Positions 43,466-53,107 are shown, numbered from the stretch's first letter. The stretch is 64,000 bases of DNA from an uncultured Bacilli bacterium (GCA_934090935.1 CAKOKD010000001.1:124001-188000), one strand, 5' to 3'. Notes: generated by a model from the sequence alone, not told the origin. Made by a program: numbers and translations.

Positions 43466-44649
43466 TCATCAACTACGTCATTAAAAGTTTTATTTATAAA
43501 ATCGCGAGTTAGTCCTAAACTATATCTAAAATGGCTTTGTTCATATTTTGTTGTATAATCACTGAAAGGAATTAACTCAAAATTATTCATTGAAGAATCA
43601 AAGTAATTTATTATTGGTTCGGCTTTTACTTCTTTAAATGTTATATTGTTATCTTTATCAATTTCTAGTTTTATTTTTGAAAGTAATCCAAATTGGTAAG
43701 CATTATCAAATGTTTCTTGCCCTTTAGGAGTTCTTGCGATATCATCATCGGCTGATACAAAATTTCCAAGTGAATAATAAACTAAAGTATTACCTACCAT
43801 TTCAATAGGTTGAATAGAATGTGAATGACTTCCTACAACAATGTTTACTCCTAATTCACTTAAGTATTTAGCTAGTTCTTTTTGTTCATTATTTGGTGAA
43901 AAAGTAAATTCAGTTCCCCAATGCATTAGAGCAATAACAACATCAGAGTTTTTCTTTAAATAAGCAACTTGTTCTTTAATTTTGTCTTTTAGTAATTCTT
44001 TAGTATATGGATCTTTATAATAGTTTATTAAGTCAACATTTTCTTTTGATGGTTTAATATTTGTTCCTAAAGTAAAAGATGCAAATCCTACTTTTATTCC
44101 GTTTTTTTCAAGTATCCTGGTTTTTTTATTAGCTGAATTTTTTTCAGTTCCAATGGTTTCAATTTTCGTATTGTTTTTAAAGAAGTCTATTGTTGAATTT
44201 ATTCCGTCCAAGCCTCGATCATATGAATGATTGTTAGCTGTTGATAATATTTGAAAGTCAAGAGATGCAACAAGAGAACCAACCCAGCTTGGAGCACAGA
44301 AGTTATATCCATCTCCACTGGTTTTCATTTTATCATTTCCAATAACAACTTCCATATTTCCAATTGATATATCATCATTTTCAAAATATTTTTTTACTCG
44401 ATTAAAATACAACTCTTTACTTTCGCCGTTTTCTACTGCTTTTTCATAAGGACTTTCAAATAGTAGGTCACCTACAACAGTTAAATTTAATTCTTTGTTT
44501 TTATTTTCAACGACGTTAGTAATTGTTTCTTTTGGCTGATCATCTTCAGTTTTATTTTTCTTTATCTTACCTGTTGTAATATATATCAACGATAAGAATA
44601 TAAGAATTAGTATAAGCAAAAATGCTAAAATGTTCTTTTTTAGTTTCAT
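43453..44649 (-). CDS. CapA-family (PGA_cap metallophosphatase fold) protein
   Basis: 398 residues: an N-terminal membrane anchor (about 6-27), then a CapA/PGA_cap domain with LTVVGDLLFESP, SIGNMEVV, STANNHSYDRG, ALMHWGTEF and VVGSHSHSIQPIE. These are the metallophosphoesterase-like motifs of CapA/PgsA, which takes part in poly-gamma-glutamate or other capsule export. No pgsB, pgsC or capsule cluster lies beside it, so its substrate here is unclear. AGGTGAT precedes the ATG. Confidence 0.9.
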   Translation of the reverse strand: MKLKKNILAFLLILILIFLSLIYITTGKIKKNKTEDDQPKETITNVVENKNKELNLTVVGDLLFESPYEKAVENGESKELYFNRVKKYFENDDISIGNMEVVIGNDKMKTSGDGYNFCAPSWVGSLVASLDFQILSTANNHSYDRGLDGINSTIDFFKNNTKIETIGTEKNSANKKTRILEKNGIKVGFASFTLGTNIKPSKENVDLINYYKDPYTKELLKDKIKEQVAYLKKNSDVVIALMHWGTEFTFSPNNEQKELAKYLSELGVNIVVGSHSHSIQPIEMVGNTLVYYSLGNFVSADDDIARTPKGQETFDNAYQFGLLSKIKLEIDKDNNITFKEVKAEPIINYFDSSMNNFELIPFSDYTTKYEQSHFRYSLGLTRDFINKTFNDVVDEKYR

Positions 44650-44717
44650 AAAATCACCTGATTAAATTTTATCACATAAAGCTATTGTTGTGGTATAATT
44701 TCCTTTAAGGAGACATT

Positions 44718-45461
44718 ATGAAAATAAAAAAATATACTAAAGATAAAGGCAATAAATATAAAGTATTAATTGATGATATTAATTATACATTGTATGATGA
44801 TGTTATAGTTAAATATTCACTTCTTTTAAAAGATGAAATAAGTGAAAAAGAACTTAATGCAATTGTAGAAGAAAATGATAAACTTTCAAGTTATTATGAT
44901 TCAATTAAATATATTACTAAAAAGATGCGTTCTAAATTGGAGATAAAAGAGTTTTTAAGAAAAAAAATGGTAAATGAAAAAGTAATTGATGAAACAATAA
45001 AAAAATTAGAAGAAAATCATTTTTTAAATGAAAAATTATTTATTAAAGCTTACGTTAATGATCAAATAAATTTAACCAATAATGGAAAAAATAAAATACT
45101 TAAAGGTTTAGTAAAACTTGGTATAGATAATGATCAAGTTAGCACTTATTTAGATAATATAGATAATGAAGTATTTATATCAAAAATAAATAAGTATGTT
45201 GATAAGAAAATAAGTACAAATAAAAATAGTTCAATATATATGCTTAAAAATAAAATAATGACTGATTTAATAAATTTAGGGTATGAAAAGAGTGATATAG
45301 TTGAAGTACTTAACTCTAAAGAAATAAATGATGATGAAGCTAAAAAACGTGAATATGAAAAAATTAGAAGAAGTTTAGAGAAGAAATATTCTGGAGATGT
45401 GTTAGAATATAAGGTAAGAGAAAAGTTATATAGGAAAGGATTTAGAAGTAATGAAATATAA
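44718..45461 (+). CDS. recX: RecX-family regulatory protein
   Basis: 247 residues. The product has the three-helix repeats of RecX: ITKKMRSKLEIKEFLRKK, then NEKLFIKAYVNDQI, and further repeats to YSGDVLEYKVREKLYRKGF at the end. RecX binds RecA filaments and limits recombinase activity. No recA lies nearby. TATAAT at 44694 and AAGGAG precede the start. Overlaps the following small membrane protein by 11 bases. Confidence 0.88.
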   Translation: MKIKKYTKDKGNKYKVLIDDINYTLYDDVIVKYSLLLKDEISEKELNAIVEENDKLSSYYDSIKYITKKMRSKLEIKEFLRKKMVNEKVIDETIKKLEENHFLNEKLFIKAYVNDQINLTNNGKNKILKGLVKLGIDNDQVSTYLDNIDNEVFISKINKYVDKKISTNKNSSIYMLKNKIMTDLINLGYEKSDIVEVLNSKEINDDEAKKREYEKIRRSLEKKYSGDVLEYKVREKLYRKGFRSNEI

Positions 45462-45750
45462 ATATGATATTTTAAGTAAAGAAGAAAAACGTGCATTAAA
45501 GAATGAATATAAAAATAGTACTGAAGAAAATAAAAAGATGTATAAAAAAATCAATAGAATTAGATTACTTTGTATAATTGGTATTATATATGCAGTCATA
45601 ATGATGATAGTAGATTTTTCATTACATTTAAGTTTAGTTAATAAGATATTAGATTGTTTACTTTTGTTATTTTGCTTAATATTTATGGTTAAGATAAATG
45701 ATATAGCAAGAATGACTTTAACAAAATATTTGAAATCAAAGAAAAAGTAG
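45451..45750 (+). CDS. Small membrane protein (99 aa)
   Basis: Unrecognised. A charged helical N-terminal 38 residues, two membrane helices (about 39-60 and 63-82), and a basic tail. It overlaps recX by 11 bases, and GGAAAGGA inside recX is its ribosome binding site. The end of the gene forms a terminator arm. Confidence 0.7.
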   Translation: MKYKYDILSKEEKRALKNEYKNSTEENKKMYKKINRIRLLCIIGIIYAVIMMIVDFSLHLSLVNKILDCLLLLFCLIFMVKINDIARMTLTKYLKSKKK

Positions 45751-45770
45751 TTATATATTTTTTCTTTTTT
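45738..45770 (+). terminator. Intrinsic terminator
   Basis: AAAGAAAAA / TTTTTCTTT, all A/T plus two G-C pairs, with a T run; overlaps the gene end. Confidence 0.6.
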
Positions 45771-45784
45771 TTATATTATTTAGT

Positions 45785-46822
45785 ATGAGAAAATATATTT
45801 TAATTTTATTAATTTGTTTATTTATTCCAGTTTCTGTAAATGCAACTAGTGTTGTTATGGATATGGATTCTAAAAGGGTTTTGTCGGGAAGTGCAGAAAA
45901 TGAAGCAAAGCTAATTGCATCAACTACAAAAATATTAACTGCTATGGTAGTAATCAATAATACGGATATAAAGAATATAGTTACAGTAGATGAGAATGTT
46001 TTAAAAAGCTTTGGATCTGGTATTTATATAGAGATTGGTGAAAAGATAAGTGTTGAAGATTTGCTTTATGGACTTCTTTTAAGAAGTGGAAATGATGCTG
46101 CTATTGCACTGGCATGTTATGTTGGAGGCTCGGTGGAAGGATTTTCGATATTGATGAATAGTTTGGCATCTTCTATTGGTATGACTAATTCAAATTTTAT
46201 TAATGCAAGCGGACTTGAAAATGAAAAGGGTGAAGGAAATACTTCGACAGCAAAAGATATGGCAATACTCATGAGTTACGCTATGCAAAATGATATATTT
46301 AGACGCATTACTTCGACAAAGCATCATGTAGTAAAAACTAATTATAAGACTTATGATTGGTACAATAAAAATAAACTTTTGAGTATGTATAAATATACAA
46401 CTGGTGGAAAAACAGGTTTTACTAAAAAAGCTTATAGAACTTTAGTTACAAGTGCAAGTAAAGATAATAAAAACTTAGTTGTTGTAACCTTGGATGAAGC
46501 AAATGATTTTGATAAACATAAATATTTATATGAAACCACATTTAAAAGATATAAAAAAGTAAAAGTAGTAGACGCTTCAACATTTTTAAAAAGTGAAGGT
46601 TTAAAAGTTAATAAAGATATAGATATGCTTTTAAGTGATGATGAAATTGGAAAAGTTGAAGTTGATGTTGTTTATACGGATGATGTAACAGAACGTGTTG
46701 GTTATGTAAATGTATCTTTAAATGATGTAGTTTATTATAAAGAAGATATATATTTATACGATAAGAAAGAGGATTCATTTTTCCATAAAATAAAAAGTAA
46801 AATACTTTCAATTTTTAAGTAA
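45785..46822 (+). CDS. D-alanyl-D-alanine carboxypeptidase (S11), DacF-like
   Basis: 345 residues: signal peptide (1-20, cut at VNA), penicillin-binding transpeptidase-like domain with SxxK as STTK at 46-49, SxN as SGN near 99 and KTG near 211, then a C-terminal domain. It trims the terminal D-alanine from peptidoglycan stem peptides. DacF-type enzymes act in vegetative growth or in spore cortex formation. There is no ribosome binding site before the ATG: a TATATT/TATTAT box lies only 7-13 bases upstream, suggesting a leaderless or very short-leader mRNA. Confidence 0.93.
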   Translation: MRKYILILLICLFIPVSVNATSVVMDMDSKRVLSGSAENEAKLIASTTKILTAMVVINNTDIKNIVTVDENVLKSFGSGIYIEIGEKISVEDLLYGLLLRSGNDAAIALACYVGGSVEGFSILMNSLASSIGMTNSNFINASGLENEKGEGNTSTAKDMAILMSYAMQNDIFRRITSTKHHVVKTNYKTYDWYNKNKLLSMYKYTTGGKTGFTKKAYRTLVTSASKDNKNLVVVTLDEANDFDKHKYLYETTFKRYKKVKVVDASTFLKSEGLKVNKDIDMLLSDDEIGKVEVDVVYTDDVTERVGYVNVSLNDVVYYKEDIYLYDKKEDSFFHKIKSKILSIFK

Positions 46823-46846
46823 AGATATTAATTTATCTTTTTTTTT
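46821..46846 (+). terminator. Terminator of the carboxypeptidase gene
   Basis: AAAGATA / TATCTTT with loop TTAATT and a run of T. Confidence 0.8.
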
Positions 46847-46873
46847 GGTACAATACTTATGAGTGGTGATTTT

Positions 46874-47599
46874 ATGGAAAGATTACAAAAAGTTATAGCT
46901 GCTTCAGGTGTTGCATCTAGAAGAAAAGCTGAAGAATTGATATTAAAAGGATGCGTAACTGTTAATGGAGAAAAAGTAACTGAACTTGGAACAAAAGTTA
47001 ATGGAAATGATTTAATATGTGTTAATGGAAAAAGTATAACTGAAGAGGATAAAGTATATTTCATGCTTAATAAACCTAGAGGTATTATATCTTCTGCTAA
47101 GGATGAATTAAATCGTAAGACAGTTGTAGATTTAATTGATACTGATAAAAGAATTTATCCAATTGGTAGACTTGATTATGATACGACAGGACTTTTACTT
47201 TTGACAAATGATGGTGAGCTTTCAAATATATTAACACATCCAAATTTTAATGTTGAAAAAACTTATATTGCTAAGCTTAATAAATTTTTAGAACCAAGTG
47301 ATTTTATGAAATTAAAAAACGGTGTAATGATTGATGGAAGAATGTGTAAACCAACCAAAGTTAGGTTAAAAGAAAACAATAAGATTAAAAATTATGCTTA
47401 TGTAGAAGTTACAATTGTTGAGGGAAGAAATCACATTATAAAAAGATTATTTATGGAATTAGGTTACTTAGTTGATAAATTAACAAGAACAAGTTATGCT
47501 GGCATGTCTTTAGGAACAATGAAAAGTGGAGAATACAGAAGCTTAACTATAAAAGAAGTAAAAAGGTTATATGAATATGGAACAAGTAACAATAAATAA
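46874..47599 (+). CDS. rluB: Pseudouridine synthase, RluB/RsuA family
   Basis: 241 residues: S4 RNA-binding domain at the N-terminus (RLQKVIAASGVASRRKAEEL), then the RsuA-family catalytic domain with IGRLDYDTTGLLLLTNDGE, where the aspartate of LDYDTTG is the nucleophile, and FMLNKPRG. It isomerises uridine in 23S (or 16S) rRNA. I start at the ATG at 46874, which has GTGGTGAT; a longer frame begins at 46859. Overlaps the next gene by about 29 bases. Confidence 0.92.
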   Translation: MERLQKVIAASGVASRRKAEELILKGCVTVNGEKVTELGTKVNGNDLICVNGKSITEEDKVYFMLNKPRGIISSAKDELNRKTVVDLIDTDKRIYPIGRLDYDTTGLLLLTNDGELSNILTHPNFNVEKTYIAKLNKFLEPSDFMKLKNGVMIDGRMCKPTKVRLKENNKIKNYAYVEVTIVEGRNHIIKRLFMELGYLVDKLTRTSYAGMSLGTMKSGEYRSLTIKEVKRLYEYGTSNNK

Positions 47600-48776
47600 A
47601 CTGGATAACAAAGGAAGAGGCATCGGATATTATCGTAACAAAATTATTTTTGTTAAAAATGCTTTACCTGGAGAAGAAGTGGTATTAAAAAATACCTGCG
47701 AATATAAAAAATATTTTACAGCTGAAGTAGAAAAGTTTATAAAAACAAGTGATTTAAGAAATACTCCGAAGTGTCCTTATTATGATCTTTGTGGTGGATG
47801 TAATTTAATGCATGTTGGTATTGATTATCAAGAGGAATACAAATACGAAAAAGTAAGAGATATTTTAAAAAAGTATGCTCATATTACAGATAATGTAAAA
47901 TTTGTAAAAAACAATAAAGAACTTTTTTATCGTAATAAGATTACTTTGCATGTACATAATGGCGAAGTTGGATACTATAATGACGAAACTCATCAATTTG
48001 TTAATGTTAATAACTGCTTAATTGTTAACAATGAAATAAATGAATTTATTAAAAAGAATTTAATAAATGTTAATAATGGAGAAATCGTCATAAGAGTAAA
48101 TTATGAAGGAAAGATATTAGTTTCGGTAAAAAGCGAAGAAGGTGTTTCTTTTAATGATTTAGATAGTTGCAACATAGCTGGGGTTGTTATAAATGATAAA
48201 TGCGTTTATGGAGAGCCTTATTTTTATGATTATATTGGAGATTTTAAGTTTAAAGTAAGTTATAACTCGTTTTTTCAAGTTAATAATTATATGGCAAGCA
48301 ATATATTTGTGATTTTAAAAAGCAATTTAAAGGGTAAAAATTTGCTTGATTTATATTGTGGAGTTGGAACTTTAGGTTTAAGTTTAAAGGATAATTTTGA
48401 AACAATTTATGGTGTTGAAAAAATTGAAAATGCAATTTTAGATGCCAAAGAAAATGCTTTGATAAATGATTGCCATAATGCTCACTTTTTTGCTGGGGAT
48501 ACGTATGAAGTTTTAAAAAAACTTGATGTTTATTTTGATACTATTATAGTTGATCCTCCTAGAAGTGGACTTAATGAGGAAACAAGAAATTTAATATTAG
48601 ATTTAAAACCTGAGAATATTTGTTATGTTTCTTGTGATCCTTTTACTTTAGCTCGTGATTTAACTTATTTTAATGAATTTTATAATGTTGAAAAAATCAA
48701 TGCACTTGATATGTTTCCAAATACTTATCATGTTGAATGTGTGACGGTGCTATCTCGTAAAGACCATATAAAATAG
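47571..48776 (+). CDS. rlmCD: 23S rRNA uracil-5 methyltransferase, RlmCD/TrmA family
   Basis: 401 residues. An N-terminal TRAM-like part (VTINKLDNKGRGIGYYRNK) is followed by the iron-sulfur cysteines CPYYDLCGGC, the SAM motif LLDLYCGVGTLGLSL near residue 260, DPPRSGL near 325 and the catalytic cysteine in YVSCDPFTLARDL. It methylates C5 of uridine in 23S rRNA. Start at 47571 (a second ATG at 47577 is possible). Overlap with the rluB-like gene indicates one operon of rRNA modification. Confidence 0.93.
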   Translation: MNMEQVTINKLDNKGRGIGYYRNKIIFVKNALPGEEVVLKNTCEYKKYFTAEVEKFIKTSDLRNTPKCPYYDLCGGCNLMHVGIDYQEEYKYEKVRDILKKYAHITDNVKFVKNNKELFYRNKITLHVHNGEVGYYNDETHQFVNVNNCLIVNNEINEFIKKNLINVNNGEIVIRVNYEGKILVSVKSEEGVSFNDLDSCNIAGVVINDKCVYGEPYFYDYIGDFKFKVSYNSFFQVNNYMASNIFVILKSNLKGKNLLDLYCGVGTLGLSLKDNFETIYGVEKIENAILDAKENALINDCHNAHFFAGDTYEVLKKLDVYFDTIIVDPPRSGLNEETRNLILDLKPENICYVSCDPFTLARDLTYFNEFYNVEKINALDMFPNTYHVECVTVLSRKDHIK

Positions 48777-48907
48777 AAATTTTTAAATCTTAATATTTCA
48801 TTTATTTTGATAATAAAAATTTATGAAAACAGGGAAAATTATGGCTTCGTTGCTCGGCTACAAGGCATATAGAATCAATTTGTATTTCGAAAGAAGGTAG
48901 TTAACTG

Positions 48908-49978
48908 ATGCTAGTAAGATTAAATGAAAATGCTAAAAACTTTTTTATAAATGAATATGATCGAATAGGTTTGCTTCTAAATGATTTAATAAAAAAGTCT
49001 TTTATTGATTATTATGGAAAAGAATATGAATTTAAAATAAACTATATTTTTTCGAGAATGAAAATTATATTTATTTCTGAAAATTTAAAAAAAAATATAA
49101 TGTATACTCAAATAAATAATATTTATAGAGAAAATAATAATAGTGTTAATTTGAATTATTTTAGTTTACTTAAACTTGGGTTCTATAATATTTTAAGCCA
49201 AAAAAAGAAGAATGATGAAAATAAAAAAATTGTTATTGCTCATAGTATCAATTGTAATGGATATTGCGAATATGACGAGTGGATAGAGAAAAATCTAACT
49301 TCTAATGGAGCATCTGTTCAAAATTCTGTTGAACCAGTTATATATATTGAGGTTGAAAATGATGGAATGATACATTTACATGGGTTAATACATGAAATAA
49401 ATCATTTAATAATGAAAGAAGACCTTTGTTATGATGAAATTGGTGATTTTTATAAAATTTCTGGAATATATGAAAACAAAAATGAGAAAATGTTTAATGA
49501 GTTAATTAATGAATATATTACAAAAAGAATTATAGATAATATAGATTCAAAACTTGTGTCTGACTATAAATTTATAAAAAATGATTTTGGAAGTTGGTAT
49601 ATTGATCTTGATAAATTAAATGGTAATTTAATCTATCAAATATTTATTTTTTTAGAAGATTTGATAAAAAAATCAGTAATAAGTGGAGATAGTATATTAA
49701 TTAAAAGAATACTAAATGATAATGCTATTAAAGCATTTGATTATATAAACAAAACATATAAAGATTTATTTAGTGAATTATATGTTCCTGGCAAAAGAAA
49801 AGAAATTATCGAAGAAAAATCTAAAAATATAGATAAAGAAAAAATAAGAAATAGAAATGAATATATAATTGAAGAAATTAAAAAATCATATGACAATTAT
49901 TTAATTTATAATAATCAAATAAATGATTATGTTGATAACCTTGCGAAAAATGGTAGTGCTGTAAAAATAAATAACTAA
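48908..49978 (+). CDS. Zincin-like putative metallopeptidase
   Basis: 356 residues. The motif LHGLIHEINHLIM near residues 157-169 holds HExxH (HEINH), and a downstream glutamate in NELINEYITKR could be the third zinc ligand. There is no signal peptide, so it would act inside the cell or be released. The rest is helical and not recognised. Ribosome binding site GAAGGTAG. Its A/T-rich, N/I/K-rich composition and position at the start of a run of accessory genes suggest acquisition. Confidence 0.65.
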   Translation: MLVRLNENAKNFFINEYDRIGLLLNDLIKKSFIDYYGKEYEFKINYIFSRMKIIFISENLKKNIMYTQINNIYRENNNSVNLNYFSLLKLGFYNILSQKKKNDENKKIVIAHSINCNGYCEYDEWIEKNLTSNGASVQNSVEPVIYIEVENDGMIHLHGLIHEINHLIMKEDLCYDEIGDFYKISGIYENKNEKMFNELINEYITKRIIDNIDSKLVSDYKFIKNDFGSWYIDLDKLNGNLIYQIFIFLEDLIKKSVISGDSILIKRILNDNAIKAFDYINKTYKDLFSELYVPGKRKEIIEEKSKNIDKEKIRNRNEYIIEEIKKSYDNYLIYNNQINDYVDNLAKNGSAVKINN

Positions 49979-50116
49979 ATAATTTGATATGTTTTTTGAT
50001 AAATGTTCAGTAAAGTTATATGTTTATTGGCATTTAGACATGTTAAACGTATCTTAATAAGAAATTTAACTAACTTATAATTAATGTAAAATTAGTTAGT
50101 ATTTATTAAATATATC

Positions 50117-50145
50117 TTGTTATATAAAAATTATTTTGATATGAT
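50117..50145 (+). promoter_or_regulatory. Promoter of a possible small RNA
   Basis: TTGTTA at 50117-50122 and TATGAT at 50140-50145, spacer 17. Confidence 0.55.
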
Positions 50146-50151
50146 TTATGT

Positions 50152-50273
50152 GTATTAATTAGGTTGCTAAGTATTAATATGATAATTTGATCGACTAGAG
50201 TTTATAGGATAAAGCAACTAATCTTATATGCATGCATGCGGAGATATACATATATTTTGTATATCTCTTTTTT
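50152..50273 (+). ncRNA. Possible small structured RNA, about 120 nt
   Basis: Between a promoter and a perfect terminator lies a segment with no ORF. ATTAGGTTGCT near 50158 pairs with AGCAACTAAT near 50213 (one bulged G), closing a domain of about 65 bases, followed by the terminator hairpin. This looks like a small RNA or a leader with aptamer-like domain. It matches no riboswitch consensus that I recall. The rest of the gap (49979-50151) holds a weak ACTAACT/AGTTAGT hairpin; after the terminator a GGAGG and a frameshifted stretch reading IFAHELLKRINDML may be a remnant. Confidence 0.4.
50241..50273 (+). terminator. Strong terminator
   Basis: GAGATATACA / TGTATATCTC, ten perfect pairs, 7-base loop, six T. 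Confidence 0.85.
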
Positions 50274-50421
50274 GTTTGTAAAGGAGGAAAAAGTGTGAAT
50301 CAAGTAATAAAAAACAAAAAGCAATATTTGCTCATGAATTATTAAAAAGAATTAATGATATGTTATAATGTATATAGAAAGAAAACAAAAAATAGTAATT
50401 TGCTTGTTAGGAGGATTGATT

Positions 50422-50982
50422 ATGAAAAAAACAATTTTTGTTATTTTATTATGTGGAGTAATGGCTTTATGTTTATCAGGATGTGGTAAATCTAGTGTAG
50501 AAAATGCTAAAAAAGATTTGCAAGAAAGTCAAGAAAAATATGGCTTTGTTGAAAAAGAAACTATTGAAGTTTTAGTGGCAAAATTTAATACTGAAGTAGT
50601 GGATAATACTTCATTAAATTCCGCATCAACTGATTATTTAACTGAAGATAATAATCAATATTGGTATGGATTAATTGATGGTATTTATTTAGTAGTCGTC
50701 CCAGAAAACTATACTGGAGATAAAACGATTGATATCGTAGATTATATGCTTATTTATGTAGATAAAACTAGTAAGCATAAAGATGATGCAATTGTATATG
50801 CTAAACATTTAATCAAAGCAAATTATAATGAAGCAACAGAAACTGAAATTGTTACATTATTAGAGGAAGCAAAAAATAAATCAACAGCTGGTAAAACAGC
50901 ATACAATGGAAAAGGTATTTCTGTTGGTTATTTAGATAACAATGATTATTATCAATATCAAGTATTGAGATTTTATAAATAG
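50422..50982 (+). CDS. Lipoprotein of unknown function
   Basis: 186 residues. A lipoprotein signal with lipobox LSGC at residues about 18-21 marks it for attachment to the outer face of the membrane. The mature part starts with a helix and continues as mixed alpha/beta. No family recognised. The ATG at 50422 follows AGGAGG; an apparent earlier start at 50368 is not preferred because the signal peptide begins at 50422. Confidence 0.82.
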   Translation: MKKTIFVILLCGVMALCLSGCGKSSVENAKKDLQESQEKYGFVEKETIEVLVAKFNTEVVDNTSLNSASTDYLTEDNNQYWYGLIDGIYLVVVPENYTGDKTIDIVDYMLIYVDKTSKHKDDAIVYAKHLIKANYNEATETEIVTLLEEAKNKSTAGKTAYNGKGISVGYLDNNDYYQYQVLRFYK

Positions 50983-51036
50983 TCAACTCTTAGTTACGTG
51001 TTAGACAAATAGTAAATTTAAAAGTGAGGTTAGAAA

Positions 51037-51543
51037 ATGAACATGATATTTTTTGCAGTATTTCTATTGATAGGCTTAGTATTATTGATTTTGTCATTAG
51101 TATTTAAAAATAAAGATAAAAAAATGGTTGAAAAATGCACTTTATCAACAAAAGGAAAAGTTATAAAGTATACATTATGGAATAATAATGGAATACATTT
51201 TCCTATAGTAGAGTATGTGGTTAAAGATACTAAATATAATCAAAGGCTTAAATATGGTTGGATTATAAATAAGTCATCATCTTTTAATGGAGTAAAGACT
51301 GAAGTAGAAAATGATATTTTGGGAGAAAACTTGGTAATTAATAGCAATGCCTATATTTCTACCAATGTTTTAAAAGAGCATTTTCCTATTGGAACAGAAT
51401 TAGATGTTTTTTATAATCCAGAGAATCCAGCAAAAAGTTATGTAGCAAGATTTGTAAAAAATCCAGCAATAAAAGTTCTATTTTTTATAGGATTATTCTT
51501 TATTGCTTTAGCTTTTATTGGACTTATCATTTTACCAAAATAA
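51037..51543 (+). CDS. DUF3592-type membrane protein
   Basis: 168 residues with a membrane helix at each end (about 3-25 and 145-165) and an extracytoplasmic beta domain between. The segments TKGKVIKYTLWN, FPIVEYVVKD and PIGTELDVFYNPENP match DUF3592, a family with a short barrel-like domain in which the last motif (V-x-Y-x-P-x-N-P) is the signature. Function unknown. Ribosome binding site GTGAGG. Confidence 0.82.
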   Translation: MNMIFFAVFLLIGLVLLILSLVFKNKDKKMVEKCTLSTKGKVIKYTLWNNNGIHFPIVEYVVKDTKYNQRLKYGWIINKSSSFNGVKTEVENDILGENLVINSNAYISTNVLKEHFPIGTELDVFYNPENPAKSYVARFVKNPAIKVLFFIGLFFIALAFIGLIILPK

Positions 51544-51628
51544 TTGTTTATAAATTAGCATGCAAAATAGTGAGAGTCGCATTAATGATAAATAAGTGAA
51601 AATTTTATTAAAGAAAGAGGGTAACTAA

Positions 51629-52279
51629 ATGAATGATGGATTTGTAAAAATGTGGGATAATTGGTCTAAAAGACGTAGTAGTGTGCCTGTTTATGATTTA
51701 TGGTTAGATGAATATAAGAATATTTTAGATGAAAATAAAGATAATGAAATATTGGATTTAGGTTGTGGAATAGGAGCGGATACTTTATATTTATTGGAAA
51801 GAGGTTATAATGTTTTATCCTGTGATTTTTCAGTTGAAGCATTAAAGAGTATTGAAAATAATATTCCTAATAGTAAAACAATCTATTTGGACATGATGAA
51901 GAAGTTTCCTATTGATGATAAAAAGTATTCATTAATAATTGCTGACTTATCATTACATTATTTTAATAATGAAACAACTATACATATAATGAAAGAAATC
52001 AAACGAATTTTAAAAGATGGTGGTGTTTTGTTAGCAAGAGTTGCTTTGGTAAATGATTTTAATTTTGGTGCAGGTCAAGGTGAAAAGCAAGAAAATAATT
52101 ATTATTTTGAAGGAGATTACACTAAAAGATTTTTTGATTTAGAAGATGTAAACAAGTATTTTAGTATCATAGGTGATGTGGAAGCAAAGGAATCACAAAT
52201 GACTAGGGATGAAGAAGAATATTCTAAACCTAAGGTGCTATATACAATAAAAGTAGAAAAGAGGGAATTGGGTGAGTAA
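51629..52279 (+). CDS. Class I SAM-dependent methyltransferase
   Basis: 216 residues. SAM motif I is ILDLGCGIGADTLYLLERG near residues 42-60, the acidic loop follows in VLSCDFSVEAL, and the later helix-strand IKRILKDGGVLLARV is typical of small-molecule methyltransferases of type 11/25. Substrate unknown. GAAAGAGGG precedes the ATG. It overlaps the start of the next gene by 8 bases. Confidence 0.9.
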   Translation: MNDGFVKMWDNWSKRRSSVPVYDLWLDEYKNILDENKDNEILDLGCGIGADTLYLLERGYNVLSCDFSVEALKSIENNIPNSKTIYLDMMKKFPIDDKKYSLIIADLSLHYFNNETTIHIMKEIKRILKDGGVLLARVALVNDFNFGAGQGEKQENNYYFEGDYTKRFFDLEDVNKYFSIIGDVEAKESQMTRDEEEYSKPKVLYTIKVEKRELGE

Positions 52280-53107
52280 TGAGTTAAAAGTAGTAGAAAA
52301 AGTATTTGAAAATAAACAAATAAGAACTATTTGGAATGGTGATGAAGAAAAATTTTATATTAGCGTTGTTGATATGATTGAGATTTTAACAGATAGTACT
52401 GAACCTAGAAAATATTGGAATTGGTTAAAAAATAAATTATTAAAAGAGGAACAGTTTGAAATGTCTAGTATTACTAGACAGTTGAAATTAATAGCTAAAG
52501 ATGGAAAAAATCGTATGACTGACGTTGTAGATATTGAGGGAATGTTTAGACTTATTGAATCTATTCCATCAAAAAAAGCTGAACCAATAAAACTTTGGCT
52601 TGCACGACTTGGTAAAGAAAGAATTGATGAGGAATATGATCCTGAAATTACTATTAATCGTGCTCTTGAAAGCTATAGAAAAAAAGGATATTCTGATGAA
52701 TGGATAAATCAAAGATTAAAATCTATAGATGCTAGAAAAGAATTCACTGATGAATTAAAAAATAAAGGTGTAGATAATAGTAAGGATTTTGCAGCACTAA
52801 CTAATATCTTAACTAAATATGGAGTGGATATTCTGTAAAAGAATATAAAGAATTAAAAAATTTAAAGAAAGAAAATTTAAGAGATAATATGACTAATATG
52901 GAATTGGTTCTTAATATGTTAGCTGAAGTTTCATCTACGGAAATATCTAAAAGTTCAAATGAGCCGGGATACAATAGTGTTAAAGATTCTATAGTAAAAG
53001 GCGGTAATGTTGCAAAAACCGCTAAAGAACAAATAGAAAAAGAAACCGGTAAAAAAATAGTAAGTAGTTATAACAATAAAGATATAAAACAAATTGGTAA
53101 TGATTAA
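52272..53107 (+). pseudogene. Frameshifted BRO-N / DinD-like protein gene
   Basis: Frame 1 (52272-52838, 188 codons) starts with a BRO-N domain (FYISVVDMIEILTDSTEPRK, WNWLKNKLL) followed by the typical FRLIESIPSKKAEPIKLWLA and SDEWINQRLKSI, then stops early. The C-terminal part continues at once in another frame: WSGYSVKEYKELKNLKKENL and, after the ATG at 52889, MTNMELVLNMLAEVSSTEIS to a stop at 53107. Intact relatives (phage antirepressor/DinD-like) have these parts in one protein of about 275 residues. The shift lies near 52815-52825. It may be a real mutation, a programmed shift or a sequencing error. Confidence 0.82.

Noticed and set aside
50295..50345. GTG-started 16-codon ORF after a good ribosome binding site
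   Set aside because: Too short; the neighbouring frame reads more like coding sequence, so it is probably a decayed remnant.
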